The notes under the pieces: model-generated
Databases searched by the model: none
What the model saw: the letters and a program-made list of their open reading frames with translations, nothing else
Told to the model about the DNA's origin: nothing
Position numbers and translations under genes: made by a program
Shown: piece by piece, positions 41,808 to 52,100 of the stretch
Layout of the letters: each line of letters starts with the position of its first letter
How positions within the stretch are numbered: the first letter of the stretch is position 1
Assembly: GCA_964448855.1 (NCBI GenBank)
Contig: CAYUXI010000003.1
Location: 62,001-126,000, forward strand
Direction of reading: 5' to 3'
Source: QAMX01 sp964448855
GTDB lineage: Bacteria > Bacillota > Clostridia > Oscillospirales > QAMX01
DNA: 64,000 nt

Positions 41808-42947
41808 ATGGAATTGGAATTACTCAGAAAGCAGCTCGACGAAATTGATCATGACATCCTGCAGCTCTTCCGCAAGCGGATGGAAACGGTTCAGTCGGTC
41901 GCCGCGTATAAACAGGACAATCATCTGCCGGTTTTTCAGGGTCAGCGCGAGCGGGAGATTCTGAACCGCGCAGCGGAGGAGGCTGGTCCGGAGCTGGAAG
42001 ACGCCGCCAGAATTCTCTACGCGACGCTGCTCGACCTGAGCCGCTCCGCTCAGGCGCGTTTCCTGACGAAGCCCGGCTGCCTGTCGGAAAGCATCCGGAA
42101 AGCCATTGACGAAACAGCACCCGTCTTCCCCAAACACAGCCTGGTCGCCTGTCAGGGCGTCGAAGGCGCATATTCACAGATGGCGTGTGACAAATTCTTC
42201 CAGACGGCCAATATCCTTTATTTCCGCAACTTTGAAGGCGTATTCAATGCCGTTGAACAGGGACTTTGTCCCTATGGTGTCCTGCCAATTGAAAACAGTA
42301 CGCACGGAACGGTCAACGAGGTCTATGACCTGATGCGCCGCTATTCCTGCTGCATCGTCCGGAGCATCAAGCTGAAGATCGACCATGTCCTTCTGACACC
42401 GCCGGGCGTCCGCCTAAACGATGTCCGCGAAGTCTTTTCCCACGAACAGGCCATCGGCCAGTGCTCTGATTTCCTGAAGCAGCACCCCGATATCCGCGTC
42501 ACCGTCTGCGAAAATACGGCAGCTGCGGCAAAGGCTGTGGCAGAATCCGGCCGGAAAGACTGCGCCTCCATCTCGTCGCGCAGCTGTGCAACGCTCTATG
42601 GCCTGCAGATTGCCGCTGAAGATATCCAGAACAGCGACGGCAACTACACGCGCTTCATCTGCATTTCCAGAAAACTGGAAATCTATCCGGGCGCCAACCG
42701 CATCAGCCTCATGCTGGCGGTTCCCCATAAACCGGGCGCACTCTACTCGTTGATCGCCAAATTTTCCGCGCTCGGCGTCAACCTGACCAAGCTGGAAAGC
42801 CGACCGATTCCGGGCAGCGATTTTGAATTCCTCTTCTATTTCGACATGGAAGCATCCGTCTATACGCCGTCTGTCCTGTCACTGCTCGATGAGCTGGCAG
42901 AAGGCCCTGAACAGTTTGTCTTCCTGGGCAGCTATTCGGAGGGCTGA
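41808..42947 (+). CDS. pheA: Bifunctional chorismate mutase / prephenate dehydratase
   Basis: Converts chorismate to prephenate and then phenylpyruvate. The 379-residue product has an AroQ-type chorismate mutase helix bundle (residues about 1-85: LRKQLDEIDHDILQLFRKRM), a prephenate dehydratase domain (about 105-285: VACQGVEGAYSQMA, PIENSTHGTVNEVYDL, NYTRFICIS) and a C-terminal ACT domain with GALYSLIAKFSALGVNLTKL and the Phe-binding ESRP, so feedback inhibition by Phe is expected. ATG 41808 sits 9 bases after GAAAGGA; an in-frame ATG at 41790 overlaps the aroC stop. Confidence 0.95.
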   Translation: MELELLRKQLDEIDHDILQLFRKRMETVQSVAAYKQDNHLPVFQGQREREILNRAAEEAGPELEDAARILYATLLDLSRSAQARFLTKPGCLSESIRKAIDETAPVFPKHSLVACQGVEGAYSQMACDKFFQTANILYFRNFEGVFNAVEQGLCPYGVLPIENSTHGTVNEVYDLMRRYSCCIVRSIKLKIDHVLLTPPGVRLNDVREVFSHEQAIGQCSDFLKQHPDIRVTVCENTAAAAKAVAESGRKDCASISSRSCATLYGLQIAAEDIQNSDGNYTRFICISRKLEIYPGANRISLMLAVPHKPGALYSLIAKFSALGVNLTKLESRPIPGSDFEFLFYFDMEASVYTPSVLSLLDELAEGPEQFVFLGSYSEG

Positions 42948-42950
42948 GCC

Positions 42951-44189
42951 ATGGAATACGGCTTGATCGGTGAGCGGCTCGGCCACAGCTATTCGGCGGT
43001 CATTCATCGGGCCTTCGGTGCCTATGATTATACGCTGCACAGCCTGCCGCCGGATGAATTGGCGCATTTCTTTCAAACCAGCAACTTCCGTGGCATCAAT
43101 GTCACGATTCCATACAAAAAATCGGTCATTCCGTTCTGCGCGGAGCTGTCAGAGACAGCGCAGAAAATCGGCAGCGTCAACACCATCGTTCGCCGCTCGG
43201 ACGGCACCCTGTATGGCGATAACACCGACTATTTCGGCTTCGCGGCCATGGCTCGCCTCGCCGGAATCGATTTCGCCGGAAAGCGCGTGGTGATTCTCGG
43301 CAGCGGCGGAACCTCCCTGACGGCACAGGCTGTGACTGCGGATGCCGGTGCAGCTTCTGTGACCGTCGTCTCCCGCAAGGGCCCCGTCACCTGCGATCAT
43401 CTCGGAGTAGCCGCACAGGCCGATGTGGTCATCAATACCACGCCGGTCGGGATGTATCCCAATAACGATGCCTCACCGGTTCCGCTGGAACGCTTCCCCA
43501 ATTGCTCCGGCGTGCTGGATGTGATTTATAACCCGCTGCGCACCCGACTGCTGTCCGCTGCAAAGGAGGCAGGCATTCCTCACGCGGGCGGACTGTATAT
43601 GCTGACAGCGCAGGCCGCCAGAGCCTATGAGGTATTTCGCAACGAACCCCTGCCGGATGGCACCCTGCAATCGGTCTATCGCCGCCTGACAGCCGACGTC
43701 AGCAATCTCGTTCTGGTCGGTATGCCCGGCAGCGGAAAATCGACGGTCGGACGGATGCTGGCCGAACGGCTGAACCGCCCGTTTGTCGATCTCGATGAGG
43801 TCGTCGCCGGACAAGCTGGAAAGACGGTGCCGGAGATCTTTGCGCAGGAGGGCGAAGCTGCGTTCCGCCAGATGGAGGCCGCTGCCGCGTCGGAAACCGG
43901 CAAACAGAAGGGGCTTGTGATTGCCTCTGGCGGCGGTGCCATCCTGACCGCTGAAAATCGCGCCGCGCTGCGTCAAAATGGCCGCGTCTACTGGCTGCAA
44001 CGCGCAATCGGTCAGCTGGACACCAGTGGCCGTCCACTGTCAACCGGGCTGGATGCACTCTGCGCTATGGCCAGACAGCGCGAACCACTCTACCGCCTGG
44101 CCAGCGACTGCATCATCGACAACAACGGACTGCCGGAAGCGACGGTACAACAGATTTTGGAGGATTTCGATGAGAGTATTGGTGATTAA
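42951..44189 (+). CDS. aroE-aroK: Shikimate dehydrogenase-shikimate kinase fusion
   Basis: One 412-residue chain with two pathway enzymes. Residues 1-250 are shikimate dehydrogenase: YGLIGERLGHSYSAVIH, NVTIPYKKSV (catalytic Lys), GDNTDYFGF, and an NADP-binding GSGGTSLTAQA loop. Residues 252-412 are shikimate kinase: P-loop GMPGSGKST at 257-265, FVDLDEVV, E-x-x-F-R-x-M-E and ASGGGAIL. The linker is very short. Separate genes are usual; the fused form would deliver the two successive reactions from one protein. It starts 3 bases after pheA and overlaps aroQ by 20 bases. Confidence 0.95.
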   Translation: MEYGLIGERLGHSYSAVIHRAFGAYDYTLHSLPPDELAHFFQTSNFRGINVTIPYKKSVIPFCAELSETAQKIGSVNTIVRRSDGTLYGDNTDYFGFAAMARLAGIDFAGKRVVILGSGGTSLTAQAVTADAGAASVTVVSRKGPVTCDHLGVAAQADVVINTTPVGMYPNNDASPVPLERFPNCSGVLDVIYNPLRTRLLSAAKEAGIPHAGGLYMLTAQAARAYEVFRNEPLPDGTLQSVYRRLTADVSNLVLVGMPGSGKSTVGRMLAERLNRPFVDLDEVVAGQAGKTVPEIFAQEGEAAFRQMEAAAASETGKQKGLVIASGGGAILTAENRAALRQNGRVYWLQRAIGQLDTSGRPLSTGLDALCAMARQREPLYRLASDCIIDNNGLPEATVQQILEDFDESIGD

Positions 44190-44604
44190 CGGCCCGAACC
44201 TGAATATGCTCGGCGTTCGGGAACCGGATATTTACGGCAAGCAGGACTACGCAGCGCTTTGCAGCTTTATTCAAAACGCGGCAGACGAGCTGCACATCGC
44301 GGTGGAGATCGTCCAGTCCAATCACGAGGGCGTGCTGGTCGATACCATCCAGCAGGCGCTCGGCCAATTCGACGGCATCGTCATCAATCCGGCCGCGTAT
44401 ACGCACACGAGCGTGGCCATTTTGGATGCGCTGAAGGCCGTTCAGCTTCCGGCTGTGGAGGTTCATTTGTCGGATGTCCGAACGCGGGAGCCGTTTCGTC
44501 AGATCTCCTATGCGGGGATGGCGTGCCAAAAAACCTTCTGCGGGATGGGCTTTGAAGGCTATCGCGCCGCACTTTGCTTCCTGGCGGAAACGCTGAAAGG
44601 GTAG
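44170..44604 (+). CDS. aroQ: 3-dehydroquinate dehydratase, type II
   Basis: Dehydrates 3-dehydroquinate to dehydroshikimate. The 144-residue product has the type II pattern VLVINGPNLNMLGVREPDIYG with the catalytic Tyr, VQSNHEGVLVD, INPAAYTHTSVAILDA with the catalytic His and Asn, and VEVHLSDV. ATG at 44170 follows TTGGAGGATTTCG and overlaps the fusion gene. It completes the route from DAHP to chorismate in this operon. No clear terminator follows. Confidence 0.96.
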   Translation: MRVLVINGPNLNMLGVREPDIYGKQDYAALCSFIQNAADELHIAVEIVQSNHEGVLVDTIQQALGQFDGIVINPAAYTHTSVAILDALKAVQLPAVEVHLSDVRTREPFRQISYAGMACQKTFCGMGFEGYRAALCFLAETLKG

Positions 44605-44633
44605 GAGAACCCGAAACCGTGCAGCGTGTCGGA

Positions 44634-44663
44634 TTGACAAACGCGGCCGCTCTGTGATATACT
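44634..44663 (+). promoter_or_regulatory. Sigma-A promoter of the ygiQ-like gene
   Basis: TTGACA (44634-44639) and TATACT (44658-44663), 18-base spacing. Confidence 0.82.
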
Positions 44664-44733
44664 AAACGGAAAGCGTTCCGGCGACAGGACTCCCGATTTC
44701 AAAAACGGCCGGAGCGGGACGGAGGCAATCAGA

Positions 44734-46650
44734 ATGCATGACAGCTTTGAAGAATATGCACGTCTCGGCACGGAGTTTCTGCCGGTCACGGAAGAGGAAA
44801 TGCTCATGCGCGGCTGGGACTACTATGATTTTCTCTACATCTGTGGAGATGCGTATGTCGATCACCCGTCGTTCGGCGCCGCCATTATCAGCCGCGTGCT
44901 GGAAAACGAGGGCTACCGCGTCTGTATGCTGTCTCAGCCGAAACTGAAAAACGGCGAGGTTGTGATTCCATTCCCGGAACCGCGCCTGGCGGTGCTGGTG
45001 TCCTCTGGCAACATTGACTCCATGGTCGCTCATTACACGGCGGCCAGACGGCGCAGAAGCGAAGACTGGTATTCGCCCGGCAAACGCGCTGGACTGCGCC
45101 CAGATCGCGCCGTGATTGTCTATGCACAGGCCGCTCGAAAAAAATGGCCGGATATCCCGATCATTCTCGGCGGACTGGAAGCCTCCCTCCGCCGCTTCGC
45201 CCATTATGATTATTGGGACGATGCAGTCAGACCGTCCGTTCTGATCGAATCCGGCGCAGACCTGCTGAGCTACGGCATGGGCGAACACTCCATCACCGAA
45301 ATTGCCGATCTGCTCGACCGCCACATCCCGGTGCAGCAGATTACATCCGTCCGCGGTACCTGCTTTGTCAGCCGCGAAAAGGGTCGCTCCGGCTTCGAGG
45401 AGGTGGAATGCGCACCGTTCGAAAAAATCCGGGACAAGACCCCGGCTGCCAAAGCGGAATACGCCAAGGCCTGCCGACAGCAATACAGGGAACAGGACTT
45501 CACCAGCCAACGCGCCATCGTACAACGCCATGGCGACCGCTTCCTTGTGCAAAACCCACCGGCTCTGCCGCTGACGCAGCACGAACTGGACTATGTCGCA
45601 TCGCTGCCGTATTGCCGGGACTGGCACCCCTCCTATGCGGAGCAGGGCGGCGTACCGGCAATTGATGAGGTCAAATTTTCCATCGCACACGTGCGCGGCT
45701 GCTTCGGGAACTGCTCGTTCTGCTCACTGGCCTTCCATCAGGGACGTTTCATCCGGGTGCGCAGCCACGAATCCGTCCTGGCAGAGGCCAGACTGCTCAC
45801 GCAACTGCCGGATTTCAAAGGCTATATCCACGACGTCGGCGGCCCGACAGCCAATTTCAGACAGCCGTCCTGCGCCAAACAGCAGAAGCTGGGTCTTTGC
45901 CGCGACAAGAGCTGCCTGGCCCCGGAAAAATGCAGCGCACTGATTGTCGATCACAGCGACTATCGGGAGCTGCTGGCCAAGCTCCGAAAGGTGCCCGGCG
46001 TCAAAAAGGTCTTTGTCCGTTCGGGGATTCGGTTTGATTACCTGATTTATGACGAGGATGAACGCTTCTTTGACGATCTCGTGCGCTACCATATCAGCGG
46101 ACAGCTGAAGGTGGCTCCGGAGCACTGCTCTGGCAACGTGCTGGTCAAGATGAACAAACCGCAATTTGAGGTGTTCCGCGCCTTCAAAAAGAAATATGAG
46201 GAAAAGAACCGGAAATTCGGCCTGAAACAGTATCTCGTCCCGTATCTGATGTCGTCTCATCCGGGCAGTACGCTGGCGGATGCCGTGGCGCTGGCCGAAT
46301 ACCTGCACCATGAAAAGATCAACCCGGAACAGGTACAGGATTTTTATCCGACACCGGGAACCATTTCCACCTGTATGTTCTATACACATCTGGATCCCAG
46401 AACCGGGAAACCTGTCTATGTCGCGGAAACGCCGGAGGAAAAGGCGATGCAGCGTGCGCTGCTCCAGTGGAAAAAACCGCAGAACTATGATCTCGTCTAC
46501 GCCGCACTCGTCCAGTGCGGCCGGAGAGACCTGATCGGCTCCGGTGCCAATTGCCTGATTCCGGAACGCTCAAAGCCGAAGGAGCCGCCGAAAAACCGCA
46601 GCAATGGCAGAAGACCCTATTCCGGACGGCCACAAAGGGGCAGACGATGA
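44734..46650 (+). CDS. YgiQ family radical SAM protein
   Basis: A 638-residue radical SAM enzyme of the YgiQ family (UPF0313), function unknown. The N-terminal domain (about 1-290) holds a cobalamin-binding-like region with GDAYVDHPSFGAAIISRVLE and an ILGGLEASLRRFAHYDYW block. The radical SAM 4Fe-4S motif is CFGNCSFC at Cys323, Cys327, Cys330, in VRGCFGNCSFCSLAFHQGR. Additional cysteines (CAKQQKLGLCRDKSCLAPEKC) suggest a second cluster. The tail of about 40 residues is rich in Arg, Lys, Pro. A GACGGAGG-type site precedes the ATG. Confidence 0.93.
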   Translation: MHDSFEEYARLGTEFLPVTEEEMLMRGWDYYDFLYICGDAYVDHPSFGAAIISRVLENEGYRVCMLSQPKLKNGEVVIPFPEPRLAVLVSSGNIDSMVAHYTAARRRRSEDWYSPGKRAGLRPDRAVIVYAQAARKKWPDIPIILGGLEASLRRFAHYDYWDDAVRPSVLIESGADLLSYGMGEHSITEIADLLDRHIPVQQITSVRGTCFVSREKGRSGFEEVECAPFEKIRDKTPAAKAEYAKACRQQYREQDFTSQRAIVQRHGDRFLVQNPPALPLTQHELDYVASLPYCRDWHPSYAEQGGVPAIDEVKFSIAHVRGCFGNCSFCSLAFHQGRFIRVRSHESVLAEARLLTQLPDFKGYIHDVGGPTANFRQPSCAKQQKLGLCRDKSCLAPEKCSALIVDHSDYRELLAKLRKVPGVKKVFVRSGIRFDYLIYDEDERFFDDLVRYHISGQLKVAPEHCSGNVLVKMNKPQFEVFRAFKKKYEEKNRKFGLKQYLVPYLMSSHPGSTLADAVALAEYLHHEKINPEQVQDFYPTPGTISTCMFYTHLDPRTGKPVYVAETPEEKAMQRALLQWKKPQNYDLVYAALVQCGRRDLIGSGANCLIPERSKPKEPPKNRSNGRRPYSGRPQRGRR

Positions 46651-46668
46651 GAAAACCCAGGAAATCGC

Positions 46669-46697
46669 TTGCAAAAACGGAAAAGATCGTGTATAAT
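46669..46697 (+). promoter_or_regulatory. Sigma-A promoter of nfnAB
   Basis: TTGCAA (46669-46674) and TATAAT (46692-46697), 17-base spacing. Confidence 0.8.
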
Positions 46698-46766
46698 ATT
46701 GATTTGTGAACTTGTAGATGGGTCGTCGGAACAGACGCCCTGTAGGATGGTAAAGAAGGACAGAAT

Positions 46767-47618
46767 ATGCAAAGATTTCAAATTCTGAAAAAGCAGCAAT
46801 TGAATGAACAGGTTGTATCGATGACATTCTATGCACCGTACATTGCTGCAAAAGCACAGGCCGGGCAGTTTATCATTTTCCGCCTGGATGACCATGGCGA
46901 GCGCGTGCCGCTCACCATCGCGGACTATGACCGCACCGAAGGAACCATTTCCGTGATCTTCCAGCCGATCGGCAGCTCAACGAAAATGTTGGCCGCCTGT
47001 GAAGTAGGGGATTGTCTGGCTGACCTGGTTGGGCCGCTCGGCAACGCGACGGATATTCAGGGCGTTCGCCGCGCAATTGTCGTTGGCGGCGGCGTTGGCT
47101 GCGCCATTGCATACCCGACCGCCAAAGCGCTGAAGGAGGCCGGTGCCGATGTCACGGCGATCATTGGCTTCCGCAACAAAGATCTCGTGATTCTTGAACA
47201 GGAGTTTTCGGCGGTCTGCAACTCGCTGAACATCACCACCGATGACGGCTCCTACAGCCGCAAGGGCTTCGTGACGGATGTCCTGCGCGAACTGCTCGAA
47301 GCCGATCAGGGCTATGATCTGGTCGTTGCCATCGGTCCGGTTCCCATGATGAAGTTTGTCTCCAAAACGACGGAGCCGTTCGGCGTGAAAACGCTGGTCA
47401 GCCTCAACCCGATCATGATCGACGGTACAGGTATGTGCGGCGGCTGCCGTGTTACGGTGGGTGGTCAGACGAAATTTGCCTGCGTAGACGGCCCTGACTT
47501 TGACGGCCATCAGGTGGATTTCGATGAATTGATGCGTCGCAATCGCTTCTATCAGGAAGAAGAAGCACAAAATATGAATCATGTTTGCCGCTTGACAGGG
47601 GGTGTCCGCCGTGGCTAA
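46767..47618 (+). CDS. nfnA: NADH-dependent ferredoxin:NADP+ oxidoreductase, small subunit
   Basis: The FAD/2Fe-2S subunit of the Nfn complex, which couples NADH and reduced ferredoxin to NADP+ reduction by electron bifurcation. The 283-residue product has the ferredoxin-NADP reductase fold: flavin-binding VPLTIADYD, nucleotide-binding VVGGGVGCAIAYPTA near residue 95, and a C-terminal cysteine motif MCGGCRVTVGG...FACVDGP (Cys near 216, 219 and 231) for the 2Fe-2S cluster. It overlaps the large subunit gene by 8 bases. Confidence 0.9.
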   Translation: MQRFQILKKQQLNEQVVSMTFYAPYIAAKAQAGQFIIFRLDDHGERVPLTIADYDRTEGTISVIFQPIGSSTKMLAACEVGDCLADLVGPLGNATDIQGVRRAIVVGGGVGCAIAYPTAKALKEAGADVTAIIGFRNKDLVILEQEFSAVCNSLNITTDDGSYSRKGFVTDVLRELLEADQGYDLVVAIGPVPMMKFVSKTTEPFGVKTLVSLNPIMIDGTGMCGGCRVTVGGQTKFACVDGPDFDGHQVDFDELMRRNRFYQEEEAQNMNHVCRLTGGVRRG

Positions 47619-49008
47619 TTCGTCCTTGAAAAAAGTGCCGATGCCGGAGCAGGCACCGGATGTCCGAAATCATAACTTTGAAGAAGTCAGTAGTGGATAT
47701 ACCGCTGCCATGGCCAAAGAAGAAGCGGAACGCTGCCTTAACTGCAAAAACCGCCCCTGTGTTTCCGGCTGCCCGGTGAATGTGGCCATTCCGGACTTCA
47801 TCGCGAAAATCCGTGAAGGCGACATCGATGCGGCTTACGCTGTCATTCAGCAGAACAATGCGCTGCCCTCCATCTGTGGTCGCGTCTGCCCGCAGGAATC
47901 GCAGTGCGAAAGCCGCTGCGTCCGCAGCATCAAAGGCGAAGCGGTCGGTATCGGCCGCCTGGAACGCTACGTCGCGGATACCATTCGCGCAAAGGGCGTT
48001 GCTGCGCCGACCGTTCCGGAAAAGAACGGCCATAAGGTCGCCGTTGTCGGTGCCGGCCCTGCCGGTCTGACCTGCGCAGGCGATCTGGCCAAGCTGGGAT
48101 ATGAAGTGACTGTCTTTGAAGCCTTCCATACTCCCGGCGGCGTCTTGATCTACGGCATTCCGGAGTTCCGCCTGCCGAAAAGCATCGTCGCCGAAGAAAT
48201 CAAAAATCTGGAAGCAATGGGCGTCGAGATCATGACCGATATGATCATCGGCCGCACCCTGTCTCTCGATGAGCTGGTCGAACAGGGCTATGAAGCTATC
48301 TTCATCGGTACCGGTGCCGGTCTGCCGATGTTCATGGGCATTGAAGGTGAATCCCTGCTCGGCGTCTATTCCGCAAATGAATACCTGACGCGAATCAATC
48401 TCATGAAAGCATACCGTGAGGACTACGATACCCCCGTCAAACACAGCCGCTCGGTCGCTGTCATTGGCGGCGGGAACGTCGCGATGGATGCTGCCCGCTG
48501 CGCCAAACGCCTTGGCGCTGAAAACGTCTATGTCGTCTATCGCCGCTCTGCCGAGGAAATGCCGGCACGGCGCGAGGAAGTCAGCCACGCCGGGGAAGAG
48601 GGCATTACGTTCCTGTACCTGACCAACCCGTCGAAGATCGTCGGAGACGAGTCCGGCCACGTGACCGGTATTGTCTGCGATCGCATGGAGCTCGGCGAAC
48701 CGGATGCATCCGGCCGCCGCAGACCGGTCAAAATCGAAGGCTCGGAGTTCGTGCAGGAGGTCGATGCCGTCATTATGGCACTCGGTACCACCCCGAACCC
48801 GCTGATTCGCTCCACCACCCGCGGCCTGGAAACAAACGCCAAGGGCTGCATCGTCGTCGATGATTCCATGGCCACCACACGCGATGGCGTGTACGCCGGT
48901 GGTGACGCTGTCACAGGTGCTGCAACCATCATCCTTGCCATGGGTGCCGGGAAAAAAGCAGCCGCATCCATTCATGAACGCCTGATGGGCGGAGAAGCGA
49001 AAAACTGA
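47611..49008 (+). CDS. nfnB: NADH-dependent ferredoxin:NADP+ oxidoreductase, large subunit
   Basis: A GltD-like 465-residue flavoprotein with two 4Fe-4S clusters: RCLNCKNRPCVSGCPVNV near residue 44 and ICGRVCPQESQCESRC near 90. FAD- and NADPH-binding Rossmann motifs follow (VAVVGAGPAGLTCAGDLA and VAVIGGGNVAMDAARCA). Without a glutamate synthase large subunit nearby, and with the NfnA gene overlapping upstream, it is NfnB rather than GltD. The GTG at 47611 is chosen because AGGGGG lies 8 bases upstream. It supplies NADPH in strict anaerobes. Confidence 0.9.
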   Translation: MANSSLKKVPMPEQAPDVRNHNFEEVSSGYTAAMAKEEAERCLNCKNRPCVSGCPVNVAIPDFIAKIREGDIDAAYAVIQQNNALPSICGRVCPQESQCESRCVRSIKGEAVGIGRLERYVADTIRAKGVAAPTVPEKNGHKVAVVGAGPAGLTCAGDLAKLGYEVTVFEAFHTPGGVLIYGIPEFRLPKSIVAEEIKNLEAMGVEIMTDMIIGRTLSLDELVEQGYEAIFIGTGAGLPMFMGIEGESLLGVYSANEYLTRINLMKAYREDYDTPVKHSRSVAVIGGGNVAMDAARCAKRLGAENVYVVYRRSAEEMPARREEVSHAGEEGITFLYLTNPSKIVGDESGHVTGIVCDRMELGEPDASGRRRPVKIEGSEFVQEVDAVIMALGTTPNPLIRSTTRGLETNAKGCIVVDDSMATTRDGVYAGGDAVTGAATIILAMGAGKKAAASIHERLMGGEAKN

Positions 49009-49035
49009 GCTTCAGCTCATCATTTTGAAAGCACA

Positions 49036-49068
49036 AAGAGGGAGCCAACCGCCGGTTGACTCCCTCTT
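49036..49068 (+). terminator. Terminator after nfnB
   Basis: A 9-bp stem (49036-49044 with 49060-49068) extended by inner CAACC/GGTTG pairs. Its 3-prime edge overlaps the -35 box of the next promoter. Confidence 0.85.
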
Positions 49069-49095
49069 GACTTTTCTGCAACCGTATGCTATCAT
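49067..49095 (+). promoter_or_regulatory. Promoter of the beta-helix lipoprotein gene
   Basis: TTGACT (49067-49072) and TATCAT (49090-49095), 17-base spacing. The -35 box begins within the last two bases of the terminator stem. Confidence 0.72.
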
Positions 49096-49124
49096 GAAAC
49101 AAACCAAAACGCAAGGGTGATTGT

Positions 49125-52100
49125 ATGAAACAGCTGCACAACCTCTGCATGAAAATAGCCATCTGCCTGATGGCCTTGCTCCTCTGTATCTCGTTTTCTG
49201 GCTGCGAAACAGCTCAACCGACGCCGCAGCCGGAGATTCCGTATGGCAATGCCAATCCGCTCTACGGCGCGGGCGCAGAGCTTCCCGCCGATGCTTTTGC
49301 CATGCAGCTTCATCCCGCGGCAAAGGATGATGCCGTCAAGATGACACCGCAGGAGCTGATGCAGTGTCTGCGGGAAAATCGCCTGCAACCCGGCACGTAT
49401 CTGGTTGCATCCGCAGTCGAACTGACCGGCCTTGCAGACCTTCAGCTGGACGGCCATCAAGCCGTTGTTTTTCTGGAAGAGGGTCTGCAAATGACCGGAT
49501 GCGAACGCGTGACGATTTGCAATCTCGTCTGCATCGGCTTGGTACAGCTGACAGACAGCCACGATATCGTCTTGCAGCAGGTGGACGTTCAATCTGAACA
49601 GGGCGCCATGGTCGTGAACGCAAACTGCCGAAGGATTCGTTTCGAAGACTGCCGCATCACCGGACAGTCGGGTGCGGCACTTTTGAATCAGGCGGATGAC
49701 CTCACACTCTTAAACAGCGTCATCTGCTATGAAAAAGCAGGTCTGCTCGATCAGTCAGCCAACGGCCTCTCTATTCGAAACTGCCTGCTGACCGGCGAAG
49801 GCACGGCCATTGAGACAAGCGGACGGGATGTCTCCATTCGCGGAAATACCATCGAAACCGGGAAGAACGCGACTGGCGTGATGCTGCACGGCGGCAACGT
49901 GTATGACGCAGAAACCGGAACACTCCGCCGAGAAGTCGAAGCAGAACCGGTTCGGTATGTGCTGCACAACGGCCTGATTGCAGAAAATACCGTCCGGACT
50001 GCCCGGTGTGGGATTCTGCTGGACGGCGTGACCAATACAGCTGCCATCCTGAATTCCGTGACATCCGTCGAAGTGCGCAACGGCCATTCGATCTATATCT
50101 GCGACAACGAACTTGGTGCCACGCTGACGGCAACCAATGTCGAATATCTGCTGGCAGACGGCAATCAATACCCGGACGACGGCTATCCGCATGACCCAGT
50201 GACAACCAACCTGCTGGCGCCGAGCGGTGATACACTCCTGGACGTCGATGCGCGATTGGAATGCGGCGTAGACGAAACACTGCTGCCGCAGGTCGATCGC
50301 GACCTCTTTGTCGGTGCCGAAACCAAAACGACTGTCCGGGATCCAGCTTCGCTCGAAAACGACCGAACCGTGGACGTGTATCTGTCGGAGGAAGCCGGGC
50401 AAACCGGTGTGCAGCGCGTCATTTTGCCACCGGGAAAGTATGCGGCACAGGAGACGATTCGCCTCGGCGGGAATGGGTATGACGAAACGGTCATCTATGG
50501 CTACGGCGCCTATCTCGAAAAAACGACGGGTCTGGAACCCCACCTGAACCTTTCCAATGTCAATGGCCTGACCGTCAAAGGCGTGACCTTTGCATTTGCC
50601 CAGCAGTCCTGCGGCCAGGTTCATGTCCTGAAAAAGATGGGCGCAAACCGCGTTCTTGTCGTGACGGGCGCTGGAATGATCAATGAATTTGGCAATACAG
50701 ATCCCGCCTATTTCAACACAACCAGCATTGGCTTGCAGCGCCGTGGCACCTTTTTTGCCTCCTGCGATGCCAGCTACAGCAGCATCGTTCACTCTGACGA
50801 TCTGGAACCCGGCACGATGCGAATCACGCTGGGCGGTGATCTCTACCAAAAGGTGCAGCCCGGCGATGTCCTGACCTGCCGAGCCTCTGCCGGCAATACG
50901 CCGACCGTCTCGATTTACGATTGCGCCGACGTCCAGTTCCGCGACGTGACCATGTACGGTAACTCGGCCTGCTTTGCATTCTATGAATCCGACAACCGCA
51001 CAGCCACGACCTACTACCGCGTGCTGAATACTTCGCGGACGGGCGAATTGATTCCGGAATCGGTGTATCGGCACTACTGTGATCTGGAGGAACGCTATAC
51101 CCAGCCGGATGATGATCGGCCACTGGACTTGGAAATCTCCGTGGATGAGCTGGGACGCTTCCGCGGCGCACCACCACACATCGGCTCCATGGATGCAACG
51201 CATACGAATGCCTGTGCAGAGGGCAGCCATGCGATCTCGTGCCTGTTTGAAAATATGGATGATGACGGAACCAACCAGAAATCGATGCACGCAAGACTGC
51301 ACGCCTATGAAGTCGATGAGGCCAGCCATACCGTTACTCTGACATACAAGGGCAACCTGACCGAAGCCGGTTGGAAGATGTATGGTCAGGAGAACCCAAA
51401 TTATCTCTGTCACGGCTTCCGCGAGGGCGACCGCATCTATATCTATACCTCGTCGGGACACCTGGTCTATGACGGTGTGGCGCTGACCGCCAGCGAATAT
51501 GTCGGCGACGGCAGCGGGGAGACTGGACTCAAAAACGGAGCCATGCAGACTGGCACCTATCCGCTGTATCGGCTCACGGCGGCGCTGTATGAAGAAGTCG
51601 ATGGTCAGCCGGTTCGTTGCTTCCACGAAGATGCTCTGCTAACTCAGGGCGCTAACGGTGCGATGGGTACCTATGCAGATTATCTCGCCAAAGATAATCG
51701 ATGGGAGGCGGACTATAAAGTCCTGGTGGATAATCGGAGCATGGCTTCCGGCGGATTCCTGTTTGAGAATACCATGGTTCGCAACATCCGCTCCCGCGGC
51801 CTTCTGATTAAGGCGTCTGACGGCACAATTTCCAACTGCACGTTCCGGAATATCGGCATGAGCGCCATCGCTGTGAATTATGAAATCTACTGGGGCGAAT
51901 CCGGTATCGTCGAGAATCTGACGATCGAAAAGAACCTCTTTTACCATACCGGGTATTTTGGCACGGATGAAAGCCTCTCTGTGATCAGCGTGAATGGACT
52001 GAACAGCTCAGGGGAAGAGGATACGTTGCTGTACCAGAACATTCGAATTGCCGACAACCGATTCATCAATCGCTCGACGGACTACTGCATCTACCTGCGG

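Noticed and set aside
47611..49008. Glutamate synthase small subunit (GltD)
   Set aside because: No large subunit gene is nearby and the gene overlaps an FNR-type subunit with a 2Fe-2S site, which is the NfnAB arrangement.
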